A stretch of DNA of 64,000 bases from PALSA-607 sp963825425 (lineage in GTDB: Bacteria; Actinomycetota; Actinomycetes; Acidothermales; Acidothermaceae), in the NCBI GenBank assembly GCA_963825425.1, contig CAWGTF010000015.1:379756-443755 (forward strand). Reading direction: 5' to 3'. The position numbers were made by a program, and so were the translations under genes. Under the pieces are notes generated by a model, which worked only from the letters and a program-made list of their open reading frames with translations, had not been told where the DNA came from and did no database searches. Position 1 is the stretch's first letter, and each line of letters starts with the position of its first letter. Of this stretch, positions 25,376 to 33,864 are shown piece by piece.

Positions 25376-25846
25376 ATGGCGTTCGAGCTCGCGCAGGTGA
25401 ACATCGCGCGGTTGGTGGCGCCGCTCGACGACGCCCAACTCGCCGACTTCGTCGCACTGCTCGACCCGGTGAACGCGGCGGCGGACGGCGCTCCCGGCTT
25501 CGTGTGGCGATTGCAGACGGACGACGGTGACGCCACGTCGGTGCGCGCCTTCGAGTGGGACGCCGGGGACTCCGCTGGCGTCATCGTGAACATGTCGGTG
25601 TGGGCTGGCATCGACGAACTCGAGGCCTTCGTCTTCGGCGAGATGCACCGGCAAGTGTTGCGCCGGCGCCGTGAATGGTTCCACCGCATGAGCGAGCCAT
25701 ACATAGTGTGCTGGTGGGTACCCGCGGGACATCGACCGACGACAGACGAGGCCGAAGACCGCGTCCGCAACTTGCGCGCGCACGGCCCGAACGCGCAGGC
25801 GTTCACACTGCGCGAGCGCTATCCGCGACCCGACGACCACAGGTAG
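25376..25846 (+). CDS. DUF3291 domain protein
   Basis: This 156-residue protein matches the DUF3291 family by its start (FELAQVNIARLVAPLDDAQL), the central WRLQTDDGDATSVRAFEWD, VNMSVWAGIDELEAFVFGE, and the arginine-rich RRREWFHRM followed by CWWVPAGHRPT. The fold is of ferredoxin type; its biochemical role is unknown. The ATG at 25376 follows the palindromic repeat closely, so the hairpin may lie in its 5' untranslated region. Confidence 0.9.
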   Translation: MAFELAQVNIARLVAPLDDAQLADFVALLDPVNAAADGAPGFVWRLQTDDGDATSVRAFEWDAGDSAGVIVNMSVWAGIDELEAFVFGEMHRQVLRRRREWFHRMSEPYIVCWWVPAGHRPTTDEAEDRVRNLRAHGPNAQAFTLRERYPRPDDHR

Positions 25847-26026
25847 CTACGCGTGAGCGCCGGGACAGCTGGCGAAGCCGCAGCCCGTGCGTTTACCGCC
25901 CTCGCGGGGTAGCTAATGCACTGGCTGTTGGCAGTCCCGATGGTTAGCGGGCACGCGTGCTGGGCACAACTAGTACCGATCGCTCGCTGAGATCCGTCGG
26001 CGGGCAGACCTCAAGGAGGCAGTCCG

Positions 26027-26182
26027 ATGATCGTGCTCGGCATCGTGTTACTCATAGCCGGAATCGTCCTCAACGTCGGCATTCTCTACACGCTGGGCAT
26101 CATCCTGGTCGTCGTTGGCGCGGTGCTTTTCCTGCTCGGCTCGATGGGCCACGCGATCGGCGGCCGAAGCCACTACTGGTAG
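26027..26182 (+). CDS. small membrane protein, DUF6131-like
   Basis: This 51-residue gene has a perfect AAGGAGG ribosome site seven bases before its ATG. The protein is two hydrophobic helices (MIVLGIVLLIAGIVLNVGIL and LGIILVVVGAVLFLLGSMG) with a short HAIGGRSHYW tail. Small proteins of this kind are common and conserved in actinobacteria; their function is unknown, possibly envelope stress. It is followed by another tiny hydrophobic gene. Confidence 0.85.
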   Translation: MIVLGIVLLIAGIVLNVGILYTLGIILVVVGAVLFLLGSMGHAIGGRSHYW

Positions 26183-26301
26183 CAAATCGCTGTTGATTCC
26201 TGCTCGATGTCGCACGTCGAGTGTTTATGCATGGACGCGGCGGGAACGAAATTGCTGAGGGTCGTACCTAACACCCCCAACCGAGATCAGGAGAGATTTC
26301 C

Positions 26302-26436
26302 ATGTTGCTCGTCATCGCCATTCTGTTGTTGCTTCTCTTTGGCGGTTTGGGTTTCGTTGCACACGTGTTGTGGTTCGGACTGATCCTGGCGGTCATCATC
26401 GGCGTGGCTCACCTGCTCACCGGCCGCCGCGTCTAG
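26302..26436 (+). CDS. very small hydrophobic protein (DUF5670-like)
   Basis: This 44-residue protein starts at an ATG with AGGAGAG seven bases upstream. It reads as two membrane segments (LLVIAILLLLLFGGLGFV and LWFGLILAVIIGVAH) with a short basic tail (LLTGRRV). It resembles the lmo0937/DUF5670 group of short stress-induced membrane proteins. The good ribosome site and the neighbouring small membrane gene support it as real. Confidence 0.8.
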   Translation: MLLVIAILLLLLFGGLGFVAHVLWFGLILAVIIGVAHLLTGRRV

Positions 26437-26488
26437 TTTCAGGGGACCACGGGGGAGCCTCCTGGCACCGGAGCACTCCACCCCAACC

Positions 26489-26525
26489 ATCAGGTCGGCG
26501 CTTGGCGGGACAGCGTCGACCTGAT
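26489..26525 (+). terminator. terminator-like hairpin
   Basis: ATCAGGTCG (26489-26497) pairs with CGACCTGAT (26517-26525) in a perfect 9-bp stem with a 19-base loop. It lies 53 bp after the stop of the small membrane gene and before the gene at 26599. No T-run follows. Confidence 0.5.
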
Positions 26526-26598
26526 CGGGTGTTCAGCCCCGGATCAGCTCTTAGCCGGAGCCTGTTCAAGCGGACCGCGTGCGACTACCTTTCTGCTC

Positions 26599-26892
26599 AT
26601 GGAGCAGGCCGAGGTGGTCGCTTTCCCCACTCGCGGCGAGGTTTTCCTCGACCACCGAGGCGAAGCGCGCGCCCTGCGGCTGGCTTGGCACACTGAGGCG
26701 GACGTCGTGGTGCTGAGCCTCTGGCAAGCCGACCGGTGCTCAGGGTCGTTTCGGCTCGCGCTCGATGACGTGCCGAGGTTCGTGGCTGCGCTCGTCGAAG
26801 GTTTGGGGGCTGCCGCGAACTTGCCGGCCGCGCAGGCCGCGCGCCTGCGGATGAGTCGGACGGCGCAATCGGCCAGCGCGACCGCGATCTGA
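26599..26892 (+). CDS. hypothetical actinobacterial protein
   Basis: This 97-residue soluble protein has a beta-strand-rich first half (VVAFPTRGEVFLDHRGEARA, then WHTEADVVVLSLWQ) and a helix VPRFVAALVEGLG. The pattern resembles short conserved actinobacterial proteins found near housekeeping genes, but no function can be assigned. Codon usage is like the neighbours. Confidence 0.75.
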   Translation: MEQAEVVAFPTRGEVFLDHRGEARALRLAWHTEADVVVLSLWQADRCSGSFRLALDDVPRFVAALVEGLGAAANLPAAQAARLRMSRTAQSASATAI

Positions 26893-26930
26893 CCCACCCG
26901 ATCTAACCTGCCCGAGCCGCGCGAGATGAC

Positions 26931-27158
26931 CTAGCGGCGGCCGCGGGTGCCGTGTTGGCGGCCGGCCCGTCGAATCTCCCGGATCGCCGACGCCTGCCAG
27001 CCACGCATGCTCCGGCCGCGAACGCGATAGGGGTCGGGGTGCGTGCGCACCGGCTGCTGCGGACGGTTGCGGGCGACCATGACGATCGTGGCGATGATCG
27101 CGATCGCGACGAGGCTGCCGATGACGATCGCCACGATCCCGATGATGTCCGCGGCCAT
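26931..27158 (-). CDS. small single-span membrane protein
   Basis: This 75-residue product has one strong membrane segment (IIGIVAIVIGSLVAIAIIAT, then IVMVA) and a long basic C-terminal tail rich in Arg. The start is taken as the ATG at 27158; an upstream ATG at 27224 lies inside a palindromic repeat and is unlikely. No family is recognised. Confidence 0.55.
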   Translation of the reverse strand: MAADIIGIVAIVIGSLVAIAIIATIVMVARNRPQQPVRTHPDPYRVRGRSMRGWQASAIREIRRAGRQHGTRGRR

Positions 27159-27188
27159 GTCGATCACTCTGCCACGCCCACCGATCAC

Positions 27189-27237
27189 AAATCGGGTGCC
27201 TTTACTGCCCTCCTGGGGCAGCAAACGCCCACGATTT
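27189..27237. repeat. palindromic repeat family B, copy 1
   Basis: This ~49-bp near-palindrome is built around CTGCCCTCCTGGGGCAG with arms AAATCGGGTG and CGCCCACGATTT. It shares its centre and arms with copies at 31498, 58757, 60909 and 62047. It lies between a small membrane-protein gene and purU. Confidence 0.85.
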
Positions 27238-27267
27238 CGCTCGCGGGCCGTCCAAGGCCGGGCCGGG

Positions 27268-28119
27268 CTAGCGGAAGACGATCGTCTTGTGGCCGTCGAC
27301 TAGCACCCGGTGTTCGAGGTGCCACCGCACCGCCCGCGCTAACGCCAAGCACTCGACGTCCCGCCCGATCGAGGTCAGGTTGTCGACGTCGTCACCGTGG
27401 TCGACTCGGGCCACTTCTTGCTCGATGATCGGTCCCTCGTCGAGATTCGCTGTCACGTAATGCGCCGTCGCGCCGATCAACTTCACGCCGCGATCATGCG
27501 CCTGGTGATAGGGCTTCGCGCCCTTGAAGCTCGGCAAGAAGGAGTGGTGGATGTTGATGATCCGGCCAGGCAGCTGCTCGCAGACGCGCGCCGAGAGGAT
27601 CTGCATGTAGCGGGCGAGAATCACTAGCTCGACGTGGTTCTCGGCAACGATGTCGAGGAGTCGCTGCTCGGCGTCGTCCCGGCTCTGAGGTGTTATCGGC
27701 ACGTAGTGGTAAGGGATTTCGTAGGACTTCGCGAGCGATTCGAAGTCGCGGTGGTTGGAGACGATGCCGGCGATGTCGGCGGGCAGTGAGCCGATTCGCC
27801 AGCGGTAGAGCAGGTCGTTGAGGCAATGACCTTGCTGCGACACCATGATGACGATGCGCGCGCGGGCAGCTTCGCCGTCGATGTGCCAGTCCATCGAGAA
27901 CGTTTCGCCGACGGGTGCGAAGGCGGTGCGCAGGTCGTCGAGGTCGAGCGGTCGATCGTTGGTTTCAAGGTGTACGCGCATGAAGAAGCGGCCGGTGTCG
28001 CGATCGCCGAACTGCTGGCTGTCGAGGATGTTGCAGTCGTGTTCGGCGAGGAAGCCGGTGACCGCGTGCACGATTCCGACTCGGTCGGGACACGACAGCG
28101 TGAGGATGAAGCCGTCCAC
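27268..28119 (-). CDS. purU: formyltetrahydrofolate deformylase
   Basis: PurU hydrolyses 10-formyltetrahydrofolate to formate and tetrahydrofolate, balancing one-carbon pools. The 283-residue protein has an N-terminal ACT domain (ILTLSCPDRVGIVHAVTGFL) and a C-terminal formyltransferase domain. The active-site elements are INIHHSFLPSFKGAKPYHQA (Asn/His) and TAHYVTANLDEGPIIEQE, with the catalytic Asp in VARVDHGDDV. The length is normal. The start codon is GTG. Confidence 0.95.
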   Translation of the reverse strand: MDGFILTLSCPDRVGIVHAVTGFLAEHDCNILDSQQFGDRDTGRFFMRVHLETNDRPLDLDDLRTAFAPVGETFSMDWHIDGEAARARIVIMVSQQGHCLNDLLYRWRIGSLPADIAGIVSNHRDFESLAKSYEIPYHYVPITPQSRDDAEQRLLDIVAENHVELVILARYMQILSARVCEQLPGRIINIHHSFLPSFKGAKPYHQAHDRGVKLIGATAHYVTANLDEGPIIEQEVARVDHGDDVDNLTSIGRDVECLALARAVRWHLEHRVLVDGHKTIVFR

Positions 28120-28163
28120 GAAGCGGCCTCCTCCAACGTCTGGGCTCTGCGTGTCGCAGAATA

Positions 28164-28556
28164 GTGCCTGAAGACCGCTCGCTCTTGCTGCGGACGACGA
28201 ACAGTGGGGACTGCGTGATCTTCAAATCTGTCGAGGATGGCCGGCCGTACCCGGCACACGACCTGCTGCTGCGCGACTGGGCACAAGTGCCGCCGCGCCA
28301 GGTTCGGCTCGACCAGCTGATCACGACCAAGAAGGTGCTCGCGCTCGACGTCCTGCTCGACGACGACTCGACGTTCTACGGCGACCTGTTTCCGCACGTC
28401 GTCCAGTGGCACGACGAGCTCTACCTCGAGGACGGCGTGCACCGCGCGCTGCGGGCCGCGCTCCAGCAGCGGACGGCGCTGCACGTGCGGGTGTTGAACC
28501 TCGACGCCCCGGGCGCTGACTTGGCTGCGTCCGCCGATCTGGGCGGCGACCGGTGA
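28164..28556 (+). CDS. conserved actinobacterial protein of unknown function
   Basis: This 130-residue protein has a conserved core: PPRQVRLDQLITTKKVLALD, then LLDDDSTFYGDLFPHVVQWHDELYLEDGVHRALRAALQQR split over two helices and a strand. The pattern resembles ParB/sulfiredoxin-like folds (a strand, a D-rich turn and LxxGVHRA), and is found in many actinobacteria beside a tiny acidic gene, as here. Its last TGA overlaps a GTG that opens the next small gene. Role unknown. Confidence 0.8.
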   Translation: MPEDRSLLLRTTNSGDCVIFKSVEDGRPYPAHDLLLRDWAQVPPRQVRLDQLITTKKVLALDVLLDDDSTFYGDLFPHVVQWHDELYLEDGVHRALRAALQQRTALHVRVLNLDAPGADLAASADLGGDR

Positions 28557-28684
28557 GCGAGACACTGCCCGAGCAGACTGCCGACGACACCGACGCGGGG
28601 TGGGGCGACGAGTCCGCAGCAGAGAAGGCCGAGCGGGACGACGAGTGGTACCGCAGCGAGACACCTCCGCACCACGGCGACTAA
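28553..28684 (+). CDS. tiny acidic protein coupled to the upstream gene
   Basis: This 43-residue protein opens with a GTG overlapping the stop of the preceding gene (GTGA). It is very acidic (QTADDTDAGWGDES) and ends DDEWYRSETPPHHGD. Short proteins with a similar EWY..E.PPH ending accompany this neighbour in other actinobacteria as far as recalled. The overlap and the shared ending argue for a real, co-translated gene. Confidence 0.65.
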   Translation: MSETLPEQTADDTDAGWGDESAAEKAERDDEWYRSETPPHHGD

Positions 28685-28740
28685 CCGCCGTCCCGCGCCC
28701 TTCGTCGGACGGCGCCGCCGGCCGCCGTCCCGCCGGGCCG

Positions 28741-29151
28741 CTATGCCGAGGTGGCCGCCGACACTGCGGTGCAGAACATGCACCTGGTCGCTGCCTCCGG
28801 GATGCTGCTCAGGCACTCGGGGCATTCGCGGGTGGGCGCGTCCGGCTCCGGCTCCTTCTTGTAGCGGTCGAGCAATGCGGTGAACGGCACCACGACGAGG
28901 AAGTAGATGACCGCCGCCATGATCAGGAACGCGATGACCGCGTTGATGAAGTCGCCGTAGGCGAAGACGCTGTGGTGCACGGTGAACGTGCGGCCACCGA
29001 AGGCTCCCTTGCCGCCGATGATTCCGAGCAACGGCGTGATGAAGTCCTTGACGAGCGAAGTCACCAGGGCGGCGAATGCCGCGCCGATCACAAACGCAAC
29101 AGCGAGGTCGACCAGGTTGCCGCGCAGCAGGAACTTCTTGAAGCCTGACAC
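28741..29151 (-). CDS. mscL: large-conductance mechanosensitive channel with zinc-ribbon tail
   Basis: MscL opens under membrane tension to release solutes during osmotic downshock. It has the N-terminal FKKFLLRGNLVDLAVAFVIG helix and TM1 gate (GAAFAALVTSLVKDFITPLL), then TM2 (FINAVIAFLIMAAVIYFLV). The C-terminus carries two CxxC pairs (CPEC and CMFC), a zinc-ribbon-like addition seen in many actinobacterial MscL proteins. The GTG start is supported by GAGGGAG upstream. Confidence 0.95.
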   Translation of the reverse strand: MSGFKKFLLRGNLVDLAVAFVIGAAFAALVTSLVKDFITPLLGIIGGKGAFGGRTFTVHHSVFAYGDFINAVIAFLIMAAVIYFLVVVPFTALLDRYKKEPEPDAPTRECPECLSSIPEAATRCMFCTAVSAATSA

Positions 29152-29252
29152 TGTGTGCTCCCTCTGTAGGGGTCTCTTGTCCGGACCGTCGGCTGAGCCC
29201 ATCAGGGACATCCGAGCGGCAACGGAACATAGCGTGCGAACCCGATCTGCGA

Positions 29253-29969
29253 CTAGCCGACCACCACAGCGGATAGTCGCGACGTCACCTGGGCCTGGGC
29301 CAGCTGCCGGGCTTGCAGTGGGGTCGTGGCGAGCACGACCAGTGCGCCCTCGACGCCGACGGAGTCGATTTGAGACCCACCGCCCGGGGGCGCGGCTGCG
29401 ATCGGGATCGCGACCACCATCACGCCGGCCGCGACCACGGTCGCCGCAGCTCCGCCATCGCCGACGGCAGTACTTGCTGCCAGGACGTCGATTCGCTGGC
29501 CTGGCTGCAACAGCTGCGCGGCCTGCGAATCGGCGAGTCGCACCGGCGCGGAGACGAGCCCGGCGTCGGGCCGTCGCAACACCCCATCGGTGAGCCGGAC
29601 GTCGGTCAGCGGCTCCCCGCGTCGCACCGCACCGGAGAGCTGGCTGCCGACAGCCGCGGCCACGTCAGTCGTCGCGCCCGCGGGGACATCGGCCGGCGGG
29701 ACGGCGATCGTGCGCAGGTCGGCAGTCGTGAGCACCGCACCCGCAGGGAGGTCGTGCGCGGCGGTCACGATCGAGGTCGTCGGTGCGGGCTTTGGGGACA
29801 GCCGCCCGACAACGAGCAGCACCGCCACGGCGATCAGCACCGCGCGCAGCAGTCGGCGATAGCGGCGGACGCCGATGCGGATCTCGCGCCAAAGCTGCTC
29901 GCTACCCCGTGGTTTGGTGTGGGACGACGGTGCATCGCGAAGGGGAGGCGGCGCCGCCCGAAACGGCAC
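29253..29969 (-). CDS. SAF-domain protein, CpaB/RcpC-like
   Basis: This ~238-residue protein has one membrane segment (LLRAVLIAVAVLLVVG) followed by an SAF/CpaB-type domain: TSIVTAAHDLPAGAVLTTAD, then LRRPDAGLVSAPVRLADSQA and the end QLAQAQVTSRLSAVVVG. CpaB/RcpC proteins assemble Flp/Tad pili. A type IV prepilin-like gene is elsewhere in the window, but no Tad ATPase is visible. The GTG start was chosen so the gene begins after the mtnP stop. The frame runs upstream without a stop, so the N-terminus is uncertain. Confidence 0.8.
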   Translation of the reverse strand: MPFRAAPPPLRDAPSSHTKPRGSEQLWREIRIGVRRYRRLLRAVLIAVAVLLVVGRLSPKPAPTTSIVTAAHDLPAGAVLTTADLRTIAVPPADVPAGATTDVAAAVGSQLSGAVRRGEPLTDVRLTDGVLRRPDAGLVSAPVRLADSQAAQLLQPGQRIDVLAASTAVGDGGAAATVVAAGVMVVAIPIAAAPPGGGSQIDSVGVEGALVVLATTPLQARQLAQAQVTSRLSAVVVG

Positions 29970-29998
29970 CCAAGGCAGCCCGGCGCCACCGCGCCGGA

Positions 29999-30814
29999 TC
30001 ACGGCAGGGCGAAGGGCAGCGGCTGGCCGTCGAGCGCGTGAGAGCAGTCGCAGGTGCGTTCGGTCGGTAGCGCCTCGATCACGCCGGCGAGCAGCGAACG
30101 GAGCCGGGAGATGCTCGACGCAAACGCGGCGAGGACCTCCTGGTGGCTCACGCCTTGACCCGCTTCGACGCCCGCGTCGAGGTCGGTCACGACCGCGATC
30201 GAGGTGTAGCAAAGGGCCAACTCTCGGGCCAGCACCGCCTCGGGCTGCCCGGTCATGCCGACCACGGACCAGCCTTGCTCCGTGTGGTGCCGCGACTCAG
30301 CCCGGCTCGAAAACCGCGGGCCCTGGATCACCACCAGAGTGCCGCCGTCGTGTGGCTGCCACGACTGTGCGGTCGCCACCTTGACGGCAGCCGCCCGGCC
30401 ATGAGGACAGTACGGGTCGGCGAAACCGACGTGCACGACCGGACCCACCGTGTCGTAGTAGGTCAACTCGCGACCCCACGTGCGGTCGACGACCTGGTCG
30501 GGAACGACGAGGCTGCCCGGCCCGAGTTCGGCGCGCAGCGACCCGACAGCACACGGCGCCAGCACTTGCCGGACGCCGACTGAGCGCAACGCCCACAGGT
30601 TGGCGCGGTACGGCACCCGATGCGGCGGGTAGCGATGGTCGCGCCCATGGCGCGGGATGAACGCGACGGGTCGGCCCTGGACCAGCCCCGTGACCACCGG
30701 CTCGCTCGGATGGCCGAACGGGGTCTCGACCGGCACGCTCACCGGGTCGTCGACAAACTCGTAGAACCCTGAGCCCCCGATGACCCCGATGGGCGACGAA
30801 AAATCATCGATCAT
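29999..30814 (-). CDS. mtnP: S-methyl-5'-thioadenosine phosphorylase
   Basis: This 271-residue PNP/MTAP-family enzyme cleaves methylthioadenosine (or related nucleosides) in methionine salvage. Signatures are GVIGGSGFYEF (phosphate loop), FIPRHGRDHRYPPHRVPYRANLWAL in two parts, LAPCAVGSL, and WSVVGMTGQPEAVLARELAL. DLDAG is the conserved base-site segment. Purine nucleoside phosphorylase of the MTAP II type is an alternative. The length is normal. Confidence 0.93.
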   Translation of the reverse strand: MIDDFSSPIGVIGGSGFYEFVDDPVSVPVETPFGHPSEPVVTGLVQGRPVAFIPRHGRDHRYPPHRVPYRANLWALRSVGVRQVLAPCAVGSLRAELGPGSLVVPDQVVDRTWGRELTYYDTVGPVVHVGFADPYCPHGRAAAVKVATAQSWQPHDGGTLVVIQGPRFSSRAESRHHTEQGWSVVGMTGQPEAVLARELALCYTSIAVVTDLDAGVEAGQGVSHQEVLAAFASSISRLRSLLAGVIEALPTERTCDCSHALDGQPLPFALP

Positions 30815-30901
30815 GCGCCGACCCTAGGTGACGCCGTCGCCGATCGAACAAAGGCCCAAGCAGAATGTGGACGTCGAGTTGCTGGGCTGTGGACGAAACG
30901 C

Positions 30902-31369
30902 TCAGGTAGTCGCGGCGGCCTTCGAGCCGCCACCGCCGCTGGTGCCAGATCCGGACCTGCCTGATCCGGAGCTGCCTGATCCGGACTTGGCGCCGTTCGA
31001 TGCCGTCGCGCTCGGCTTCGCGTCCGCACTCGGTTTCGCGTCCGCACTTGGCTTCGGGTCCGCACTTGGCTTCGCCGAGCCGCCGGAATCACCGGCACCC
31101 GAACCCGAACCCGAACCCGAAGCCGAACCCGAAGCAGAGTCGGACGACGTCACGGACCCGGACCCCCCGGCGTCCGCTCGGGTCTTTGAATCGCTTCGAC
31201 TGTCGGTGCGGTAGAAGCCCGAGCCCTTGAAGACGACCCCGACCGACGAGAAGACCTTGCGAAGCTTTCCGCCGCAGGTCAGGCACACGGTCAGCGCGTC
31301 GTCGGTGAACTTCTGGACGGCCTCGAGCGGCGTGCTGCACTCGGTGCACACGTATTCATACGTCGGCAC
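30902..31369 (-). CDS. FmdB-family zinc-ribbon protein with long low-complexity tail
   Basis: The first ~45 residues form the FmdB zinc ribbon: PTYEYVCTECSTPLEAVQKF, then TVCLTCGGKLRKVFSSVGVV with two CxxC pairs. The rest is unusual: a Ser/Gly/Ala/Asp tail including repeats of KPSAD (KPSADPKPSADAKPSADA). Such tails are common in actinobacterial FmdB proteins. FmdB-type proteins act as regulators or co-folding factors; the partner here is unknown. Confidence 0.9.
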   Translation of the reverse strand: MPTYEYVCTECSTPLEAVQKFTDDALTVCLTCGGKLRKVFSSVGVVFKGSGFYRTDSRSDSKTRADAGGSGSVTSSDSASGSASGSGSGSGAGDSGGSAKPSADPKPSADAKPSADAKPSATASNGAKSGSGSSGSGRSGSGTSGGGGSKAAATT

Positions 31370-31675
31370 GTCTCAGACCTCCGCTGGCACTCTCGACCCC
31401 TGATTGCTAATGATGAGGCATCAACGACCGGCCTACAAATTTCTTGCGCCGATCGTGTCGCTCGCACCAGCCATCTGCATCCCTGTGCCGCCCACCCAGA
31501 TCGTGGGTGTTTGCTGCCCTCAGGGGGCAGTGATTGCACACGATTTCGCGGTGAGGTGATCCGGCGCGCTCTTGAGGGAGTGGCGGGTCAGGCGTAGCGT
31601 CCGAGGCTCGCGTCATGCCGACGCGGAGGTTGACGAATCCGTCGCCTCACTCACGAGCGAGGTGGAGAGCAACCC
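31370..31675. other. intergenic region with one repeat
   Basis: This ~300-bp interval separates the divergent fmdB-type and ABM-like genes. It contains family B palindrome copy 2 near its middle. No other gene or convincing promoter is evident apart from a GAGGTGGAG just before the ATG at 31676. Confidence 0.6.
31498..31546. repeat. palindromic repeat family B, copy 2
   Basis: The same TGCCCTCAGGGGGCA-centred palindrome as copy 1, with outer arms AGATCGTGGGTG and CACACGATTT. One arm is less conserved (GTGATTG). Confidence 0.8.
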
Positions 31676-31973
31676 ATGGCCCAGTCGATCATCTTGGAGT
31701 TCAAGGGCGTCGGAAAGAACGAGTACGACCAGGTCAACAAGATCCTCGGGATCGACATGGCGACCGGCGCGGGTGACTGGCCCGCCGGGCTGCTGAACCA
31801 CACCGGCGCGGTCTCGGCGAACGGTGACCTCGTCGTGTACGAGATCTGGGAGTCGAAGGCTGTGCAGGAGACGTTCATGTCGCGACTCGGTCCGGCGCTG
31901 CACGAGGCCGGCCTTCCTGAGCCGGTCGCGCATGGAGTGGTTCGACGTTGTCGGGCAGTACCACACGCACTAG
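31676..31973 (+). CDS. small ABM-like ferredoxin-fold protein (frameshifted 3' end)
   Basis: This ~98-residue protein begins SIILEFKGVGKNEYDQVNKI and includes HTGAVSANGDLVVYEIWESK and RLGPALHEAGLPEPV. The expected ending (RMEWFDVVGQYHTH, then stop) is one frame away; one extra base near 31928 explains it. The fold is of the dimeric alpha/beta-barrel type; no catalytic site is recognised. A GAGGTGGAG site precedes the ATG. Confidence 0.8.
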
Positions 31974-31997
31974 GGGCCGTCCGCCCAGCTCGTTTGG

Positions 31998-32057
31998 CCG
32001 ACTGAAGGAATTCGGCGCACTCCCAGCGCGAAAAGTGCCCCGAATTCCTTCACTCGG
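31998..32057. repeat. palindromic repeat family A, copy 2
   Basis: CCGACTGAAGGAATTCGGC (31998-32016) pairs with CCGAATTCCTTCACTCGG (32040-32057), one mismatch. The loop holds GCGCGAAAAGTGC, matching copy 1 at 25281. Confidence 0.9.
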
Positions 32058-32080
32058 CGCGCTGCTGAAACCATGCGTGA

Positions 32081-33083
32081 GTGCCCGCCGACGACATCCC
32101 ACCGCTGACGACGCACACCGCGTTCACGCAGTGGGAGTTCGCGCCGGTCGTGACGGCGGGCGTCATCGTCGCCGCAGCGATCTACCTGGTGGGCGTGGTC
32201 GCCGTCCGCCGCCGCCGTCCTCGCGGCCAGTGGCCTCTGCGCTGGACGGCGTCATTCCTCGCCGGCAATGCCGTGATCGTGATCGCGACGCAGAGCAGCC
32301 TGGGCGCTTACGACGACGTCCTGTTCTGGATTCACATGGTGCAGCACGTACTGCTGCTCATGGTCGCGCCGCCGCTGCTGTTGCTCGGCCGCCCCGTCAC
32401 GTTGCTGCTGCACGCGACGCGCAATCCGGTGCATGCCATGGTCAAGCGCATCGTGCGCTCGGCACCCGTCAACGTGATCACGTTTCCGCTGGTCGGCGTC
32501 CTCGTCTATATCGCGACCGTGGTCGGCACTCACCTGACCGGCTTCATGAACGTCAGCCTTCAGCACCCGGTCGTGCATGACCTCGAGCATGTGCTCTACC
32601 TCGTGGTCGGCTACCTCTACTTCCTGCCGCTCATCGGTCGGGAACCGATTCGGTGGCGCTTGTCGTTTACCACTCGGCTGTTCTTGCTGGTGCTCGCGAT
32701 GCCGGTCGACACGTTCACCGGCGTCGTGCTGACGCAGACGAACCACGCACTGTTTCCCGCTTATGCCGGACGTCGAGACTGGGGGCCCAGCTTGGTCGCG
32801 GACCTCCATGCCGGCGGCGCAGTCATGTGGATCGGCGGCGACTTCGTGATGCTCGTCATGCTGCTCGTGCTGTTCGGTGGCGTGGCTCGCTCGCGTCGTC
32901 CGCTCGACGGCGGCGCGTGGGTCGAGTCGGCTCGCCAGAACTCGCTTGGCCGGCGGCACGTTGGCGGGCGTTGGGTCGCAAGCTCTGGACGACGACGAGG
33001 CTCAGCTTGCGGCGTACAACTCCTACCTGCAAACGCTCGGCGACTCCCACCTGCAGTCGCACGGTGGCGACGATGCGGCTTAG
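32081..33083 (+). CDS. CtaG-family membrane protein, copper/cytochrome oxidase assembly (frameshifted 3' end)
   Basis: This is a polytopic caa3-type CtaG protein of ~330 residues with seven predicted spans. Family histidines are visible in FWIHMVQHVLLLMVAPPLL, VVHDLEHVLYLVVGYLYFLP and in the NHALFP region. Near 32945 one extra base shifts the frame; the true ending continues as LAGGTLAGVGSQALDDDEAQ and finishes HLQSHGGDDAA. Its 3' end overlaps the SCO gene by 11 bp, so the two form an operon for copper delivery to oxidase. Confidence 0.85.
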
Positions 33084-33849
33084 TCGTCCGGTGATCGCGG
33101 GTTTCTGCGTCGTTGGTTTGATCCTCGTCGCGGCCGCGATCGGACAGTTCGCCCCGACGTCCCCGAAGAAGCCCAGCCTCTCGATTGGGACGGCGCTAAA
33201 CCAGCCGCTGCCCGCATCGGTGGCGTCGATCAATTTCACCGACGAGTTCGGCAAGCGAACGACGTTGGCCGCGTTCAAGGGGAAGTCCGTGGTGCTAGTG
33301 CCGTTCATGACGCTGTGCCAGGAGACGTGTCCGCTCACGACGAGCAACTTGCAACTCCTCGACAAATCTGTGATGAAGGCTCACGAAGTGAACAACGTCC
33401 AGATCGTCATGGTCACTATTGACCCTGGTCGCGATTCGGTCGCCCGCTTGCACGCTTACCGGTCCGTCGCGCAAATCACGCAACCGAACTGGACGTTCTT
33501 GACGGCAGCGCCGGCCGATCTCACCGCGATGTGGAAGTCGCTCGGAGTCGACGTCGAGAAGACCGCGGAGGACAACCCGCCCGGCATCGACTGGATGACG
33601 GGTGCGCCGCTCACTTATGACCTCAGCCATACCGACGAGCTGTTCATGCTGAACAAGTCGGGCAACGAGCGGTTCCTGATCGACGGGATGCCGAACACGC
33701 AAGGCGTCGCGCCGGTGCCGATTCTCGACAAGTTCCTGAGCGACCAGGGTCGCGCCAATCTCGCCCACCCCGACGCGTCAACCTGGACCGCAGCCGACGC
33801 AACTGAGTCGCTCGCCTGGGTGCTGGGCAAACACCTCCCCAAGTCGTAA
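33073..33849 (+). CDS. SCO1/SenC-family copper metallochaperone
   Basis: This 258-residue thioredoxin-fold protein has an N-terminal membrane anchor (VIAGFCVVGLILVAAAIG). The copper-binding motif is CQETCP (CxxxC), with the distal histidine in the DLSHTDELFML segment. FTDEFGKRTTLAAFKGKSVV is the typical start of the fold. It loads copper on the Cu-A site of cytochrome c oxidase and is co-encoded with CtaG. It ends just before a triple-hairpin repeat. Confidence 0.93.
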   Translation: MRLSRPVIAGFCVVGLILVAAAIGQFAPTSPKKPSLSIGTALNQPLPASVASINFTDEFGKRTTLAAFKGKSVVLVPFMTLCQETCPLTTSNLQLLDKSVMKAHEVNNVQIVMVTIDPGRDSVARLHAYRSVAQITQPNWTFLTAAPADLTAMWKSLGVDVEKTAEDNPPGIDWMTGAPLTYDLSHTDELFMLNKSGNERFLIDGMPNTQGVAPVPILDKFLSDQGRANLAHPDASTWTAADATESLAWVLGKHLPKS

Positions 33850-33864
33850 CTGCCCGCTCAACCG

